64,000 nucleotides of DNA. Origin: Liolophura sinensis (taxonomy: Eukaryota > Mollusca > Polyplacophora > Chitonida > Chitonidae). The position numbers and the translations under genes were made by a program. Every line of letters starts with the position of its first letter. The first letter of the stretch is position 1. Of the stretch, positions 35,502-46,089 are shown piece by piece. The notes under the pieces were generated by a model. The model did no database searches, had not been told where the DNA came from, and saw only the letters and a program-made list of their open reading frames with translations. The stretch covers positions 23,038,955 to 23,102,954 of the forward strand of contig NC_088305.1 of NCBI RefSeq assembly GCF_032854445.1, in the 5' to 3' direction.

Positions 35502-36509
35502 CTATATCATTTTTTTATAAGAAAGCGGTGACAGTGCCTTGACTTTTTTAGTCCGTTTTAGGTTAGTGATCTTCGCTTGCTTCTTAGGAACGTAGATTTT
35601 GTCTGTAAAATTTGCTAGCTCACTTTTCCCTTTGCGGTTCACACGAATCCGTCCACTGGAGCGAGTGCCGGTGCAGTGGAGATGATGAATGTGCACTTTT
35701 TTGCAAGGATTCAACACAGAGAATTTAAGAATGTTCTTGAAAGCCCAAATCACCACGTTTTCAGACCCTAATACATGACTTGGAAATTTCAGCTGAGCTA
35801 GAAAGTTCTGTGGTAGATGTGAACGGACAAAGAACAGGAACGAGTCATGAGAACCAGTATAAACGCTGTTCTTTTCACAGTGCGACGCGTTACTTATGCG
35901 ACAACCAGTGGGCATCGGGACAGGAAATCTCCGTGTCAAGGAGTACATTACCTTATTCTTTCTCATATAGTTCAAATCCAAGTCCACAAAACCATCCCCC
36001 ATATAGTTGTCAGCGTTCAGGATCATAATGAAACGTCCTTGTAAAAAGCGAGACACGTAACCAAACATTTCTTGGTAGGTTGGATTCTCCGTGGAGTTGT
36101 AAAAGACCACCTTGCTCATGTCGACGCCATATTGCAGTGTGAGTTTCTTGTACAACTGTTTTGGTTTATGACTGAACAAATGAACGGACGATACGGCTGA
36201 GTGGTTTAAATTTCTTTTCAGACTTATAATATACTCCTTCTCCCGATTTATCAGCTCAGTGCCGTTTACGTGGGAGTACCTGGCCTTTGACCACTCAACC
36301 GTGTCCATGAGGGGAAATACACACACCAGATCAAGATAGGGCTTCTTGGCGTCTGTTTCCTGACTGACCGGTAGAGGGCGCTCCAGGAGCACAGGTGCGC
36401 TGCGATGCGTAATGACAAACCGAAAGCTTGAGAGAACCGAGAGGTAGAGAGAATACAGAAGGGCTACACTCGCGAGTAGGAGCACATACACCAACCATTT
36501 CAATGACGC
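35502..36509 (-). CDS. Type II membrane glycosyltransferase-like protein, paralog 3 (3' exon)
   Basis: It has the same exon structure as the copies at 11.5 and 29 kb. The acceptor AG is at 36511-36510 (TTCCGTTTATTTGCAG then GCGTCATTG). A helix (LVYVLLLASVALLYSLYL) is followed by a diverged stem, then a catalytic-type region with NADNYM, GSHDSFLFF, LGSENVVIW and HIHHLHC. The most diverged parts are the stem (FRFVITHRSAPVLLERPL) and the C-terminal tail (KKVKALSPLSYKKMI). The block encoding PYLDLVCVFPL through the NADN motif is identical in protein to paralog 2. The upstream intron side carries a (TA)n tract, a Penelope-like element and a satellite, so if the first exon lies beyond them the intron exceeds 5 kb. 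Confidence 0.8.
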   Translation of the reverse strand, partial: ASLKWLVYVLLLASVALLYSLYLSVLSSFRFVITHRSAPVLLERPLPVSQETDAKKPYLDLVCVFPLMDTVEWSKARYSHVNGTELINREKEYIISLKRNLNHSAVSSVHLFSHKPKQLYKKLTLQYGVDMSKVVFYNSTENPTYQEMFGYVSRFLQGRFIMILNADNYMGDGFVDLDLNYMRKNKVMYSLTRRFPVPMPTGCRISNASHCEKNSVYTGSHDSFLFFVRSHLPQNFLAQLKFPSHVLGSENVVIWAFKNILKFSVLNPCKKVHIHHLHCTGTRSSGRIRVNRKGKSELANFTDKIYVPKKQAKITNLKRTKKVKALSPLSYKKMI

Positions 36510-36539
36510 CTGCAAATAAACGGAAAGTAAGAAGTATGT

Positions 36540-36542
<3 letters not shown>

Positions 36543-36586
<44 letters not shown>
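36543..36586. repeat. (TA)n microsatellite
   Basis: About 21 TA dinucleotides without interruption, 33 bp upstream of the paralog 3 acceptor. Confidence 0.97.
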
Positions 36587-36590
<4 letters not shown>

Positions 36591-36640
36591 AAGATCCCCT
36601 GGTGAGGAGAATTTACATAGGAAAAAAAATAATAAAAACG

Positions 36641-37075
36641 CCTTCAACTTTCTGCTGCAATTTCAAACTTCATGTTATTTTCAAGGAATGTGACTATGAA
36701 TGTCCACAGAGGTCTTTATACAGGATTTGTGTTACCAGTAACTAGGGAATATGTTACATACATGTCAAAACAGCCAGTGGTTTAGTTACATGGCATAATA
36801 CCAGGATAAATTGTTGCCGAGAACAAGGTCGCACATGTATAAAGCTGTTAAATAGCGAACAATAGAAAAATCTGTACCTGAGAGTGTCTATCCGCAGGGC
36901 GACTAGTGATGATGCGTCTTTACTAGCATCGAACGAACGGGGATAATCTGTGACATAATATTTGTACGTATACAATGAGTAATATATACAATGAGTAATA
37001 AAAATGAACTGGTTTGACAAAATTAATCAACATAAATTATACAAGCATGTGGTACATCATGATATTATGAGATAT
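36641..37075 (-). repeat. Left inverted arm (pLTR-like) of the Penelope-like element
   Basis: Its reverse complement aligns along its whole length with 38400-38840, with scattered substitutions and short indels. Both arms hold a hairpin with GATGC/GCATC stems (36911-36930 here). Confidence 0.85.
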
Positions 37076-37082
37076 CCGATTT

Positions 37083-38390
37083 GAAATTTAGACCAATTAT
37101 AGCTGGTCCTTGCTCTCTTACACAAAGGCTTAGCCGCATTGGCTCCTTTTGATGTGAACAGTTTATATAGCAAACATTCCGCCCGAGCTAGGAATAGAAG
37201 CAATACAATAATGGTTAAATCAACATCCCGAATCACTGGACAAACGTTTCAAAAACGAATTTCTAACACACTGTATAAAATTTATCTTAAACAATAACTC
37301 CTTCTGTTTTAACGATTGTCATTATGTACAAATTCTTGGGACAGCAATGGGAACAAAGATGGTCCCGGTTTATGCAACATTAGTAATCGGCTATTTAGAA
37401 ACATCTCTTTACAAAAAAATAGAAACCATGTTTGGACATGTTTGGAAAAGATACCTGGATGACTGTTTTATTTTCTGGCCAAAGGGAGCCGGGCCGATTG
37501 ATCTTTTTGATAGCCTCAATAACCTTCATCCCCAAATATCCTTCACAATGGAAGTAAATTCTAAGTCAATACCCTTTTTAGACATACTTGTCTTGAAGGA
37601 GGGGACTTCTATATCAACTGATATTTATCGAAAACCCACGGACACACAACTCTATCTTCATTTTAGTACTAGTCACCCGCGTCATACTCGAGAAAATATC
37701 CCATATTCCCTTGCCAGAAGAATCTGTACAATAGTAAAGGTAAAATCGAACAAAATGAGAGATTAATAGAATTTAAATCATGTCTACGCAACAGGGGCTA
37801 TCCAGAAGGATTAATTGACAAAGGAATTAGGACCGTTGTGAATACCTTACCATTTCTAAAAAACAGTGACAGGGTGACAAATATTCTAGCCAAATCTAAG
37901 GTCAATAATTGCAAACTACAGGCTCTAAGCCTCAAAAAAATGTTAACTCGCGCTCACTTTCAGAAAAAAAACTCCATCAGTTTCTAAATGCAATAAACCT
38001 AGATGTGGAGCAAGTATACACATGTTAGAAGGATCAAGCTTTTAGTTTGAGAGAGGAATTTCTTTGTTTAATGTAAAATTTGACATGTGCTGCACTGTAA
38101 AAAATGTTGTATATGCACTTGTTTGCATGGGATGTGGCAAACAATATATTGGCCAGACCTCAGATCTCCGCTCCAGATTGACGCTGCATCGACAACATAT
38201 CAACAACGAGGAATGTTGTCATCTTCCAATCAGCAAGCACATACGCTCATGCGCATTGTCATTGACTCCCCCGTTTAAAGTCTTTCCATTTTATAAAGTA
38301 TTAGATGGAAATCAAGCCACCTTATATGTAAAAGAAACTTTCTTCATAAATAAATACAACCCATGTCTCAATGGTAGTCATCGGAGCTAA
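37083..38390 (+). pseudogene. Penelope-like reverse transcriptase / GIY-YIG endonuclease (broken)
   Basis: RT blocks begin with FRPIIAGPCSLTQRLSR (near 37085). A deletion or frameshift follows, leading into DVNSLYS. Next come GTAMGTKMVPVYA, RYLDDCFIFW (catalytic YLDD at 37452-37463) and SIPFLDILV with DIYRKPTDTQLYLHFSTSHP. A frameshift near 37735-37745 moves the reading into a frame with LRNRGYPEGLIDKGI. A Cys/His linker (CNKPRCGASIH) precedes an in-frame TAG near 38043. The GIY-YIG domain lies at 38095-38370, with VYALVCMGCGKQYIGQTSD, a following RSRLTLH and a late KETFFINKYNP holding the acidic residue. The order RT, linker, GIY-YIG is the defining Penelope layout. At least three lesions make it non-functional. 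Confidence 0.88.
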
Positions 38391-38399
38391 CATCGTATC

Positions 38400-38840
38400 T
38401 CATATGATCATGTACCACATGCTTGTATAATTTATGTTGGTTAATTTTGTCAAATCAGTTCATTTTTATTACTCATTGTATATATTATACATTGTATATG
38501 TACAAATATTATGTCACAGATTATCCGCCGGGTCATCTGTTCGATGCTAGTAAAGACGCATCATCACAAGTCGTCCTGCGGATAGACACCCATAGGTACT
38601 GATTTTTCTATTGTTCGCTACATACATTTTATACATGTCGACCTGGTTTCCAGCAACAATTAATCTATGTATTATGCCATGTAACTAAAACACTGCTTGT
38701 TTTGATATATACGCAACATTTTCCTTAGTTACTGGTAACACATATTCTATATAAAGACCTCTATTCATATTCCTTGAAAATAACATGAAGTTTAAAACTG
38801 AAGTTGGAATATAGCAGAATGTAGAAAGTTGAGAAGTCTA
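38400..38840 (+). repeat. Right inverted arm (pLTR-like) of the Penelope-like element
   Basis: Inverted partner of 36641-37075. It contains a nested dyad: TATCCGC (38522-38528) with GCGGATA (38578-38584) enclosing GATGC (38533-38537) and GCATC (38548-38552). Confidence 0.85.
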
Positions 38841-39000
38841 CATTTCGTGGACGTGTGGTACGTGTAACAGGTCATTTAATCTTGGTCAACGGGGGGCATA
38901 TCCCGCCTATAAGAAATTGTTCCAGATGGGCCAATATTTTATTGTTGTCTGTAACAAATCAGTGTTGCTGCGTAAAACGTGTAGTCGTAAACCACGGAGA

Positions 39001-41300
39001 TAGATAGTCTACAGACCACAGAGATAGTCTACAGACCACAGAGATAGTCTACAGACCACAGAGATAGTCTACAGACCACAGAGATAGTCTACAGACCACA
39101 GAGATAGTCTACAGACCACAGAGATAGTCTACAGACCACAGAGATAGTCTACAGACCACAGAGATAGTCTACAGACCACAGAGATAGTCTACAGACCACA
39201 GAGATAGTCTACAGACCACAGAGATAGTCTACAGACCACAGAGATAGTCTACAGACCACAGAGATAGTCTACAGACCACAGAGATAGTCTACAGACCACA
39301 GAGATAGTCTACAGACCACAGAGATAGTCTACAGACCACAGAGATAGTCTACAGACCACAGAGATAGTCTACAGACCACAGAGATAGTCTACAGACCACA
39401 GAGATAGTCTACAGACCACAGAGATAGTCTACAGACCACAGAGATAGTCTACAGACCACAGAGATAGTCTACAGACCACAGAGATAGTCTACAGACCACA
39501 GAGATAGTCTACAGACCACAGAGATAGTCTACAGACCACAGAGATAGTCTACAGACCACAGAGATAGTCTACAGACCACAGAGATAGTCTACAGACCACA
39601 GAGATAGTCTACAGACCACAGAGATAGTCTACAGACCACAGAGATAGTCTACAGACCACAGAGATAGTCTACAGACCACAGAGATAGTCTACAGACCACA
39701 GAGATAGTCTACAGACCACAGAGATAGTCTACAGACCACAGAGATAGTCTACAGACCACAGAGATAGTCTACAGACCACAGAGATAGTCTACAGACCACA
39801 GAGATAGTCTACAGACCACAGAGATAGTCTACAGACCACAGAGATAGTCTACAGACCACAGAGATAGTCTACAGACCACAGAGATAGTCTACAGACCACA
39901 GAGATAGTCTACAGACCACAGAGATAGTCTACAGACCACAGAGATAGTCTACAGACCACAGAGATAGTCTACAGACCACAGAGATAGTCTACAGACCACA
40001 GAGATAGTCTACAGACCACAGAGATAGTCTACAGACCACAGAGATAGTCTACAGACCACAGAGATAGTCTACAGACCACAGAGATAGTCTACAGACCACA
40101 GAGATAGTCTACAGACCACAGAGATAGTCTACAGACCACAGAGATAGTCTACAGACCACAGAGATAGTCTACAGACCACAGAGATAGTCTACAGACCACA
40201 GAGATAGTCTACAGACCACAGAGATAGTCTACAGACCACAGAGATAGTCTACAGACCACAGAGATAGTCTACAGACCACAGAGATAGTCTACAGACCACA
40301 GAGATAGTCTACAGACCACAGAGATAGTCTACAGACCACAGAGATAGTCTACAGACCACAGAGATAGTCTACAGACCACAGAGATAGTCTACAGACCACA
40401 GAGATAGTCTACAGACCACAGAGATAGTCTACAGACCACAGAGATAGTCTACAGACCACAGAGATAGTCTACAGACCACAGAGATAGTCTACAGACCACA
40501 GAGATAGTCTACAGACCACAGAGATAGTCTACAGACCACAGAGATAGTCTACAGACCACAGAGATAGTCTACAGACCACAGAGATAGTCTACAGACCACA
40601 GAGATAGTCTACAGACCACAGAGATAGTCTACAGACCACAGAGATAGTCTACAGACCACAGAGATAGTCTACAGACCACAGAGATAGTCTACAGACCACA
40701 GAGATAGTCTACAGACCACAGAGATAGTCTACAGACCACAGAGATAGTCTACAGACCACAGAGATAGTCTACAGACCACAGAGATAGTCTACAGACCACA
40801 GAGATAGTCTACAGACCACAGAGATAGTCTACAGACCACAGAGATAGTCTACAGACCACAGAGATAGTCTACAGACCACAGAGATAGTCTACAGACCACA
40901 GAGATAGTCTACAGACCACAGAGATAGTCTACAGACCACAGAGATAGTCTACAGACCACAGAGATAGTCTACAGACCACAGAGATAGTCTACAGACCACA
41001 GAGATAGTCTACAGACCACAGAGATAGTCTACAGACCACAGAGATAGTCTACAGACCACAGAGATAGTCTACAGACCACAGAGATAGTCTACAGACCACA
41101 GAGATAGTCTACAGACCACAGAGATAGTCTACAGACCACAGAGAGAGTCTACAGACCACAGAGAGAGTCTACAGACCACAGAGAGAGTCTACAGACCACA
41201 GAGAGAGTCTACAGACCACAGAGAGAGTCTACAGACCACAGAGATAGTCTACAAACAACAGAGATAGTCTACAAACAACAGAGATAGTCTACAAACCAGC
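39001..41300. repeat. 20-bp satellite, about 115 nearly identical copies
   Basis: The unit is GAGATAGTCTACAGACCACA. Apart from the first base of the first unit, it repeats without visible change from 39001 to 41140 (107 units). Five units then read GAGAGAGTCT in the first half (41141-41240), two end in ACAAACAACA, and the last is partial. All variation is therefore at the right edge. There is a GTCT-AC-AGAC dyad in each unit. The copy number in the assembly may be wrong because reads cannot anchor inside such an array. Confidence 0.97.
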
Positions 41301-41301
41301 T

Positions 41302-41455
41302 GTGCTGGCTTCCTCTCCGGCAGTACGTGGAAAGGCCAGGCAGCAATCTGCCCGGTTTCCTCCCACCATAATGCTGGTCGCCGTCGTGTAAATGAAATAT
41401 TCTTGAGTTTGAGTACGGCGTAAAACGCCAATTAAATAAATAAATAAACAAATAG
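41302..41455 (+). mobile_element. SINE family 2 3' half, joined to the 20-bp satellite
   Basis: It begins at GTGCTGGCTTCCTCTCCGGC and ends in AAATAAATAAATAAACAAATAG. The tRNA head is missing exactly where the satellite stops. Confidence 0.85.
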
Positions 41456-41773
41456 TTTACAAACACTGCGGCGTAAGAACAATTAGGTGTTTTGTACAGC
41501 CTAGAACCGATTTGTTTAGTCGATGAATGTTTCTCCTGATCAGAGCTTAATGCCTTGTTCGCGCTCAAGCAGAATCGTGCAAAGCTTAAAATAGGTGGTC
41601 AAATAGATAAATAAAGAAATTTAGAGGGAAATGAACCACGATGATGTAACATACCAAATGGATATGTGTTCACGTCAGGACTGGATAAAATTAATTAAGG
41701 CCATACATTTGACGCGTTACGGTAAGTAGCTTATCCAACCCACATGGCCTGGTCCCACCTTCATCTGAGGTCA

Positions 41774-42116
41774 CCGGCCCGGATAGCGCAGTTGGTAGAG
41801 CGTCCGCTTCGGGACCGGTAGATCCAGGATCCTTGATCGAGTCACACCTAAGACTTTAAAAGAGGAAGTTGTAACTTCCTCGCTTGGCGTTCAGCATTCA
41901 GCATGAAGAGGATAATGCAACGACTGGTTGACCCGTATCAGTATAATGGCTCGGGCGGGGCGGCTTACTTGCCTTCGGTAAGTCGTCTCAGTGAAGCGGC
42001 ACTAATTAAAAGAGCGGTGGGAATCTGTCCTGCAAAAAGGAGGTATATTACACGTACATGCACCCTAATGATTCCTTCGTCGTCCGACGTTGAACCCCAA
42101 GCACTCACTTATTCAC
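41774..42116 (+). mobile_element. Full-length SINE family 1 with perfect 13-bp target duplication
   Basis: The head is CCGGCCCGGATAGCGCAGTT followed by GGTAGAGCGTCCGC (A-box region) and TTGATCGAGTCACACC (weak B-box). A body of about 260 bp ends in GCACTCACTTATTCAC. TCATCTGAGGTCA occurs at 41761-41773 and again at 42117-42129. The intact duplication suggests a young insertion. Confidence 0.95.
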
Positions 42117-42129
42117 TCATCTGAGGTCA

Positions 42130-44502
42130 GTTGCCAAAGACTGTCTGTATCCCACCACGTGATCTTTTTCTTTGGAATCGCTGGTTATGCAATACCTTTC
42201 AGCCAGGTAAACACTCTCAAACCCATTCCAAATTATAGCTTATTTCTCTCAACGAACATCGCTATTATGATTCCGAACAGAATTATGTAACGTGCTGCAA
42301 GAACAACGTCAATCTGATCTGATTTTTTTTGACGATTTAATTTGAAAACAATTCCTAGGTTATAACATGCAGGCCCAATCACCTTAAGAAAAATAATTTC
42401 CTATATTCTTAGCCACTTTCTCAGAAAAGTACTTGCTTCAAAAAAGGCTGTTTTTTGTAGTTAGATCCTACATAAAGGTACTCGCGTTGTGTGAGAAGCA
42501 AAACATTTGTGTTTCCAATACGGCGGCACGTTTCCGTGAGGCAAGACGCGAGAGCCTCACTTTTCTATCCTCGATTTCCCAACTATGACAGGAGGCTAGT
42601 GCACAGAAAAGAGGAGATTTGACAAAGTTTAACCAAAATTTATGGTTACGGAAAGACAATCTAAAGTGAAATGAACTGTTAGTTACGTGGTAAATGCACT
42701 ATTCTACATACGCAGATTATTGGCTTTTAATTTTGCCCAGGCTTTTGCCACAAATGTACATCATACAGTAAGGTATAGAAAAAGAATGACCACTTACCCG
42801 CCTTGATAGACTAAACACATTCATGTTGTAATGCGGTTATTCCAAAGTTAAAACCAGCTGTACACCAGAGTTCTGTTATAACTTTGAAGTGCATGTGCAC
42901 ATATAAAACATCACAAGCTCCTGACAGGCACAATATATTGCTAGCTTTGCGTTTCTTCCACTCTGCATTCGTCGACCTGAGTCAAGCAACATGCAATTCC
43001 CAGAGGAAAACAGGCGATTGCTTTTAAGACAATGTCCAGTTCAAAACCGGTTACCGGCTTGGCGTCTACTCAGCGGGTGTATGCACGTCTTGACAGTCAT
43101 GGGTCACTAATCACCTTCAACAGTGCGTGTCCCCCCCCCCCCCCTTACTCCTCGCCGGGTTGAGGTTTTGGTGACATTTCCACCGAAATCGTACATACCG
43201 CCTTTTATCTGAGCTGATCAGTGGGAACTGTACACTCCGCCACGGTAAACTGGTTGTGTGCACCTAGTCTGCCATCACCCCTACGGCAACAAGACACTAT
43301 ACAAGGGGTTAGCATGAGCGTAGAGCATTTTACCTCCATGGGGGCAAGGAGTAGATTGTTGTCGGTGTGGAAGTCACACTGACCGACAGACAAACTATCT
43401 CAAAACCGTCACAAGCTTTCATCTAACATACTGGAGAAAGAGAAGAGAGGGTGAACTGCCCGCCAGTGGACATTGGCAACGTACCAGTTTTGTACATTAT
43501 GTAAGGAGAAATCACGCTTTGTAGAGCTAGACTTGCAAGTTATCGGATAGGCTCGTGTTCACGTGTCATCATTTTGAATTAAAGGAGATGGAAACATAAA
43601 AATGATACAAAATTCAGAAGAAAGAGTGTAAAAACTTTTTTTTTCAAATAAGGTCTTTCATATTTTTTTTCGATTTTTGAGTATTTGAAAATATTTCTGT
43701 ATGGTTGGGATTAGGGACCACCTCTTGGTATTTTTCGTATTTGGATCATAATGTTCTAAATACCCACCATACAAAAATTATTTTCAAGTGTCTTTTTCTC
43801 TTTAAAGAAGTATGGATAAAATATTGAAGACAACATTCAAAGCTAACTTTTCGCACTCTTTCATCTGAACTCGATTTGCGTGAGTTATATGGCAGTTTTG
43901 AAAGTACACTAAAGCTTTTTCAGCTTGCCACGACCCTGGAAAAGAAGACAGCAGGGGAATTGTTAGCTTGGAAGTGTTGAGGGGGTGGTGTAGGGACAGA
44001 TAGATTTAATTTCTCCTGGTGTGTGTGTGTGGGGGGGATGGGGGGGAGGGATCAAGGGCAACCTGTGCAGACCCCAGCTGAGTGGACGACAAGACCAGTT
44101 TTCATCTGCGTAATTGTAAAAGATACGCGAGGAATACCATTAGAAAAATGAGTTCTTGATCAGAATCGATGCCTTCAGGCCTACGTGAAGTTACGCATTT
44201 CGGTATGAGGACATCTCGTCTCTCTACGGTTTGTCAAACAGGCTACTGTTATCACTTTCTGTTCGTCTGTCCAAAACTAATGAACTTACGAGTAAAGTAC
44301 AACATAAGTTATACTTATGTCTACTGACCGCAGACTAAATTAAAACTTCTTCTGCACTGTAAAGACTCGACCAGCATGAACAGACTATATATCCTTGATC
44401 ATAAGAGAAGGTATGATTATATGTAAGTTTTAAATGGTATTCGGTATTGCCATTGTGCAAAGTCGCCATGTTATGTAAATATATAGGATGCTGTACTTCC
44501 CT
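42130..44502. other. Intergenic, no gene seen
   Basis: It includes a C13-type run (43131-43144) and a GT/G-rich low-complexity patch (44020-44050). No open frame with a recognisable motif was found. Confidence 0.5.
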
Positions 44503-44668
44503 TACCGTCCCGAGTGGTTGGGGCGTGGAAATATATGAAATGAAATCAAACCTCCCGTGAGTGGGGGTAAGGTTCAGGTATTGACTAACATGTAATCATA
44601 ATACCTGCCGCCGTCGAATAAGTGAAATAAATATGGCGTAAAACCCAATCAAATAAATAAATAAATAT
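44503..44668 (+). mobile_element. SINE family 2-related copy
   Basis: The head-like CCGTCCCGAGTGGTTGGGGC is followed, after a diverged middle, by TGCCGCCGTCGAATAAGTGA and an AATAAATAAATAAAT tail. Confidence 0.65.
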
Positions 44669-44756
44669 CAATCCCAGGAATCCAAGCCTCCTCACTGTCT
44701 GTAAGATCTTGCTGGCAATAAGAAGTCGACGAGGCTTGCTTGCCCGTTTGCGTAGT

Positions 44757-44887
44757 CGCTGATTTTATTTATTTATTTATTTAATTGGTGATTACGCCGT
44801 ACTGAAGAATATTTCACTTATACGACGGCATTATGTTGAGAAAAAACGGGCAGAGCCTGGGGGAAACCCACGACCGTCCGCACTATT
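44757..44887 (-). mobile_element. SINE family 2 fragment
   Basis: A TTTATTTATTTATTTAATTG tail is followed by CGCCGTACTGAAGAATATTT and the AGAGCCTGGGGGAAACCCAC core. Confidence 0.8.
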
Positions 44888-45062
44888 ATTTATTGCTTTA
44901 TTTATTTGTTTATTCATTTCCTTACTTATTTATTTATTTGATTGGTGTTTTTACCCTGTTCTCAAGAATATTTCACTTATACCATGGCGGCCAGCATTAC
45001 GGTGAGAGGAAATCGGCAGAGCATGGGGAAATCCGCGACCGTCTGCAGGTTGCCGTAGCCGT
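44888..45062 (-). mobile_element. Second SINE family 2 fragment, directly adjoining the previous one
   Basis: A long TTTATTTG-type tail (about 44888-44940) is followed by TTCTCAAGAATATTTCACTT and GGCGGCCAGCATTACGG. It has the same orientation as its neighbour, so one inserted at or next to the other. Confidence 0.8.
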
Positions 45063-46089
45063 TGAGGGTCATGTACCAATACTACGTGCACATACAGGCG
45101 TCATATGTGGAAAAGCTTGTCAGTAACTTGCAAAACGTCGGTGGTTTAACACAGATATCCTACTGTCATTCTTTTCAGAGTCTTCGTGAGAATAAGTGTT
45201 TGACCGATTTTGCGTATAATAAAGCGTTCATTGGAAACCACTTATCTTCCTCCAGTATGGTGGTTTATGCCGCGTACTCCAGTTTCACCCACCCACAAAG
45301 CCGATTGCCAGCGTATAACGGCAAAACCTAGCGTGGCGTTAAAGTCCTCAAGAATGTAATGGGTGGTTGAAACCGAAAAGCCATGAGGACATCACCGCTC
45401 TCCTTTAGGCGCTGAACAACCAACCTGACTTAAAGCCGCTACCGAAAAAAGAGAGAACTGGATTCGAGACACGACCTTATTGCTTATGGTCAGGAGTAGC
45501 AGTGAGTTAGCTTTTAACCATGTGAGCAAATCATCCGAGTTCTGCAAAAAAAATGTTTTATTATTTAAATCGGAAATAAACGTGGTAATGTTTTCAGTGT
45601 ATACTTGTAACAGTATGGAGCCTCACTTTAAACGATGTGCATATTAAAACCTTAGACACACCCATTTGTGAGCCTCCTTAATACCTATACTCTAACTTTA
45701 GAGATGTGGCGTTGTAAATCTATTTGGCTCCAGGCGAAAATTTTTACACCTGTCGACGTGCAAACATTATAGAGAATTTTCGTAGGACAAACTTTGAACG
45801 ATTTGTATTTTAGTGTATTTATGCACATACAGCCTTGATCAGAGACGAGCTAAGTGTGCAGACGAAAAACAAGAACATCGATGTTTGACGATTGTGGTCA
45901 GTATAAAAATGACGCAAGACAAATGTTAAATAAAAGGCTATCTTTTCAGGTTTAAATTTACAAGAAAAGTTAATAGCAATGCCGAATTCCGCACAGGCCG
46001 GGAGCGAGAAAAGGAAACATAGCTGAAGAAGTACATATGACGATTAGTGTGAGGCATGACGCCCTCAGACAGTCCACCCAACGGCATCT
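45063..46089. other. Intergenic, no gene seen
   Basis: No supported gene. A weak SINE-like remnant lies near 45255-45300. Confidence 0.45.

Larger units (their letters stand above)
36641..38840 (+). mobile_element. Penelope-like element with long inverted arms
   Basis: The element consists of a decayed RT plus GIY-YIG coding core (37083-38390) between two roughly 435-bp arms that are inverted copies of each other (36641-37075 and 38400-38840). Arms share blocks such as GATGCTAGTAAAGACGCATC and ACCACATGCTTGTATAATTT. Penelope-like elements are known to carry terminal repeats (pLTRs) in direct or inverted order, often partial. Arm divergence is modest, so the copy is fairly young although its ORF is broken. 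Confidence 0.85.

Noticed and set aside
36428-36745. 105-codon plus-strand frame
   Set aside because: It reads through the (TA)n tract and is antisense to the paralog 3 exon start.
39001-41300. CRISPR-like array
   Set aside because: Units are contiguous with no spacers, and the sequence is clearly animal nuclear DNA.
41774-41850. Functional tRNA gene
   Set aside because: The tRNA-like sequence is the head of a SINE: it is joined to a SINE body, flanked by target duplications, and has a weak B-box.
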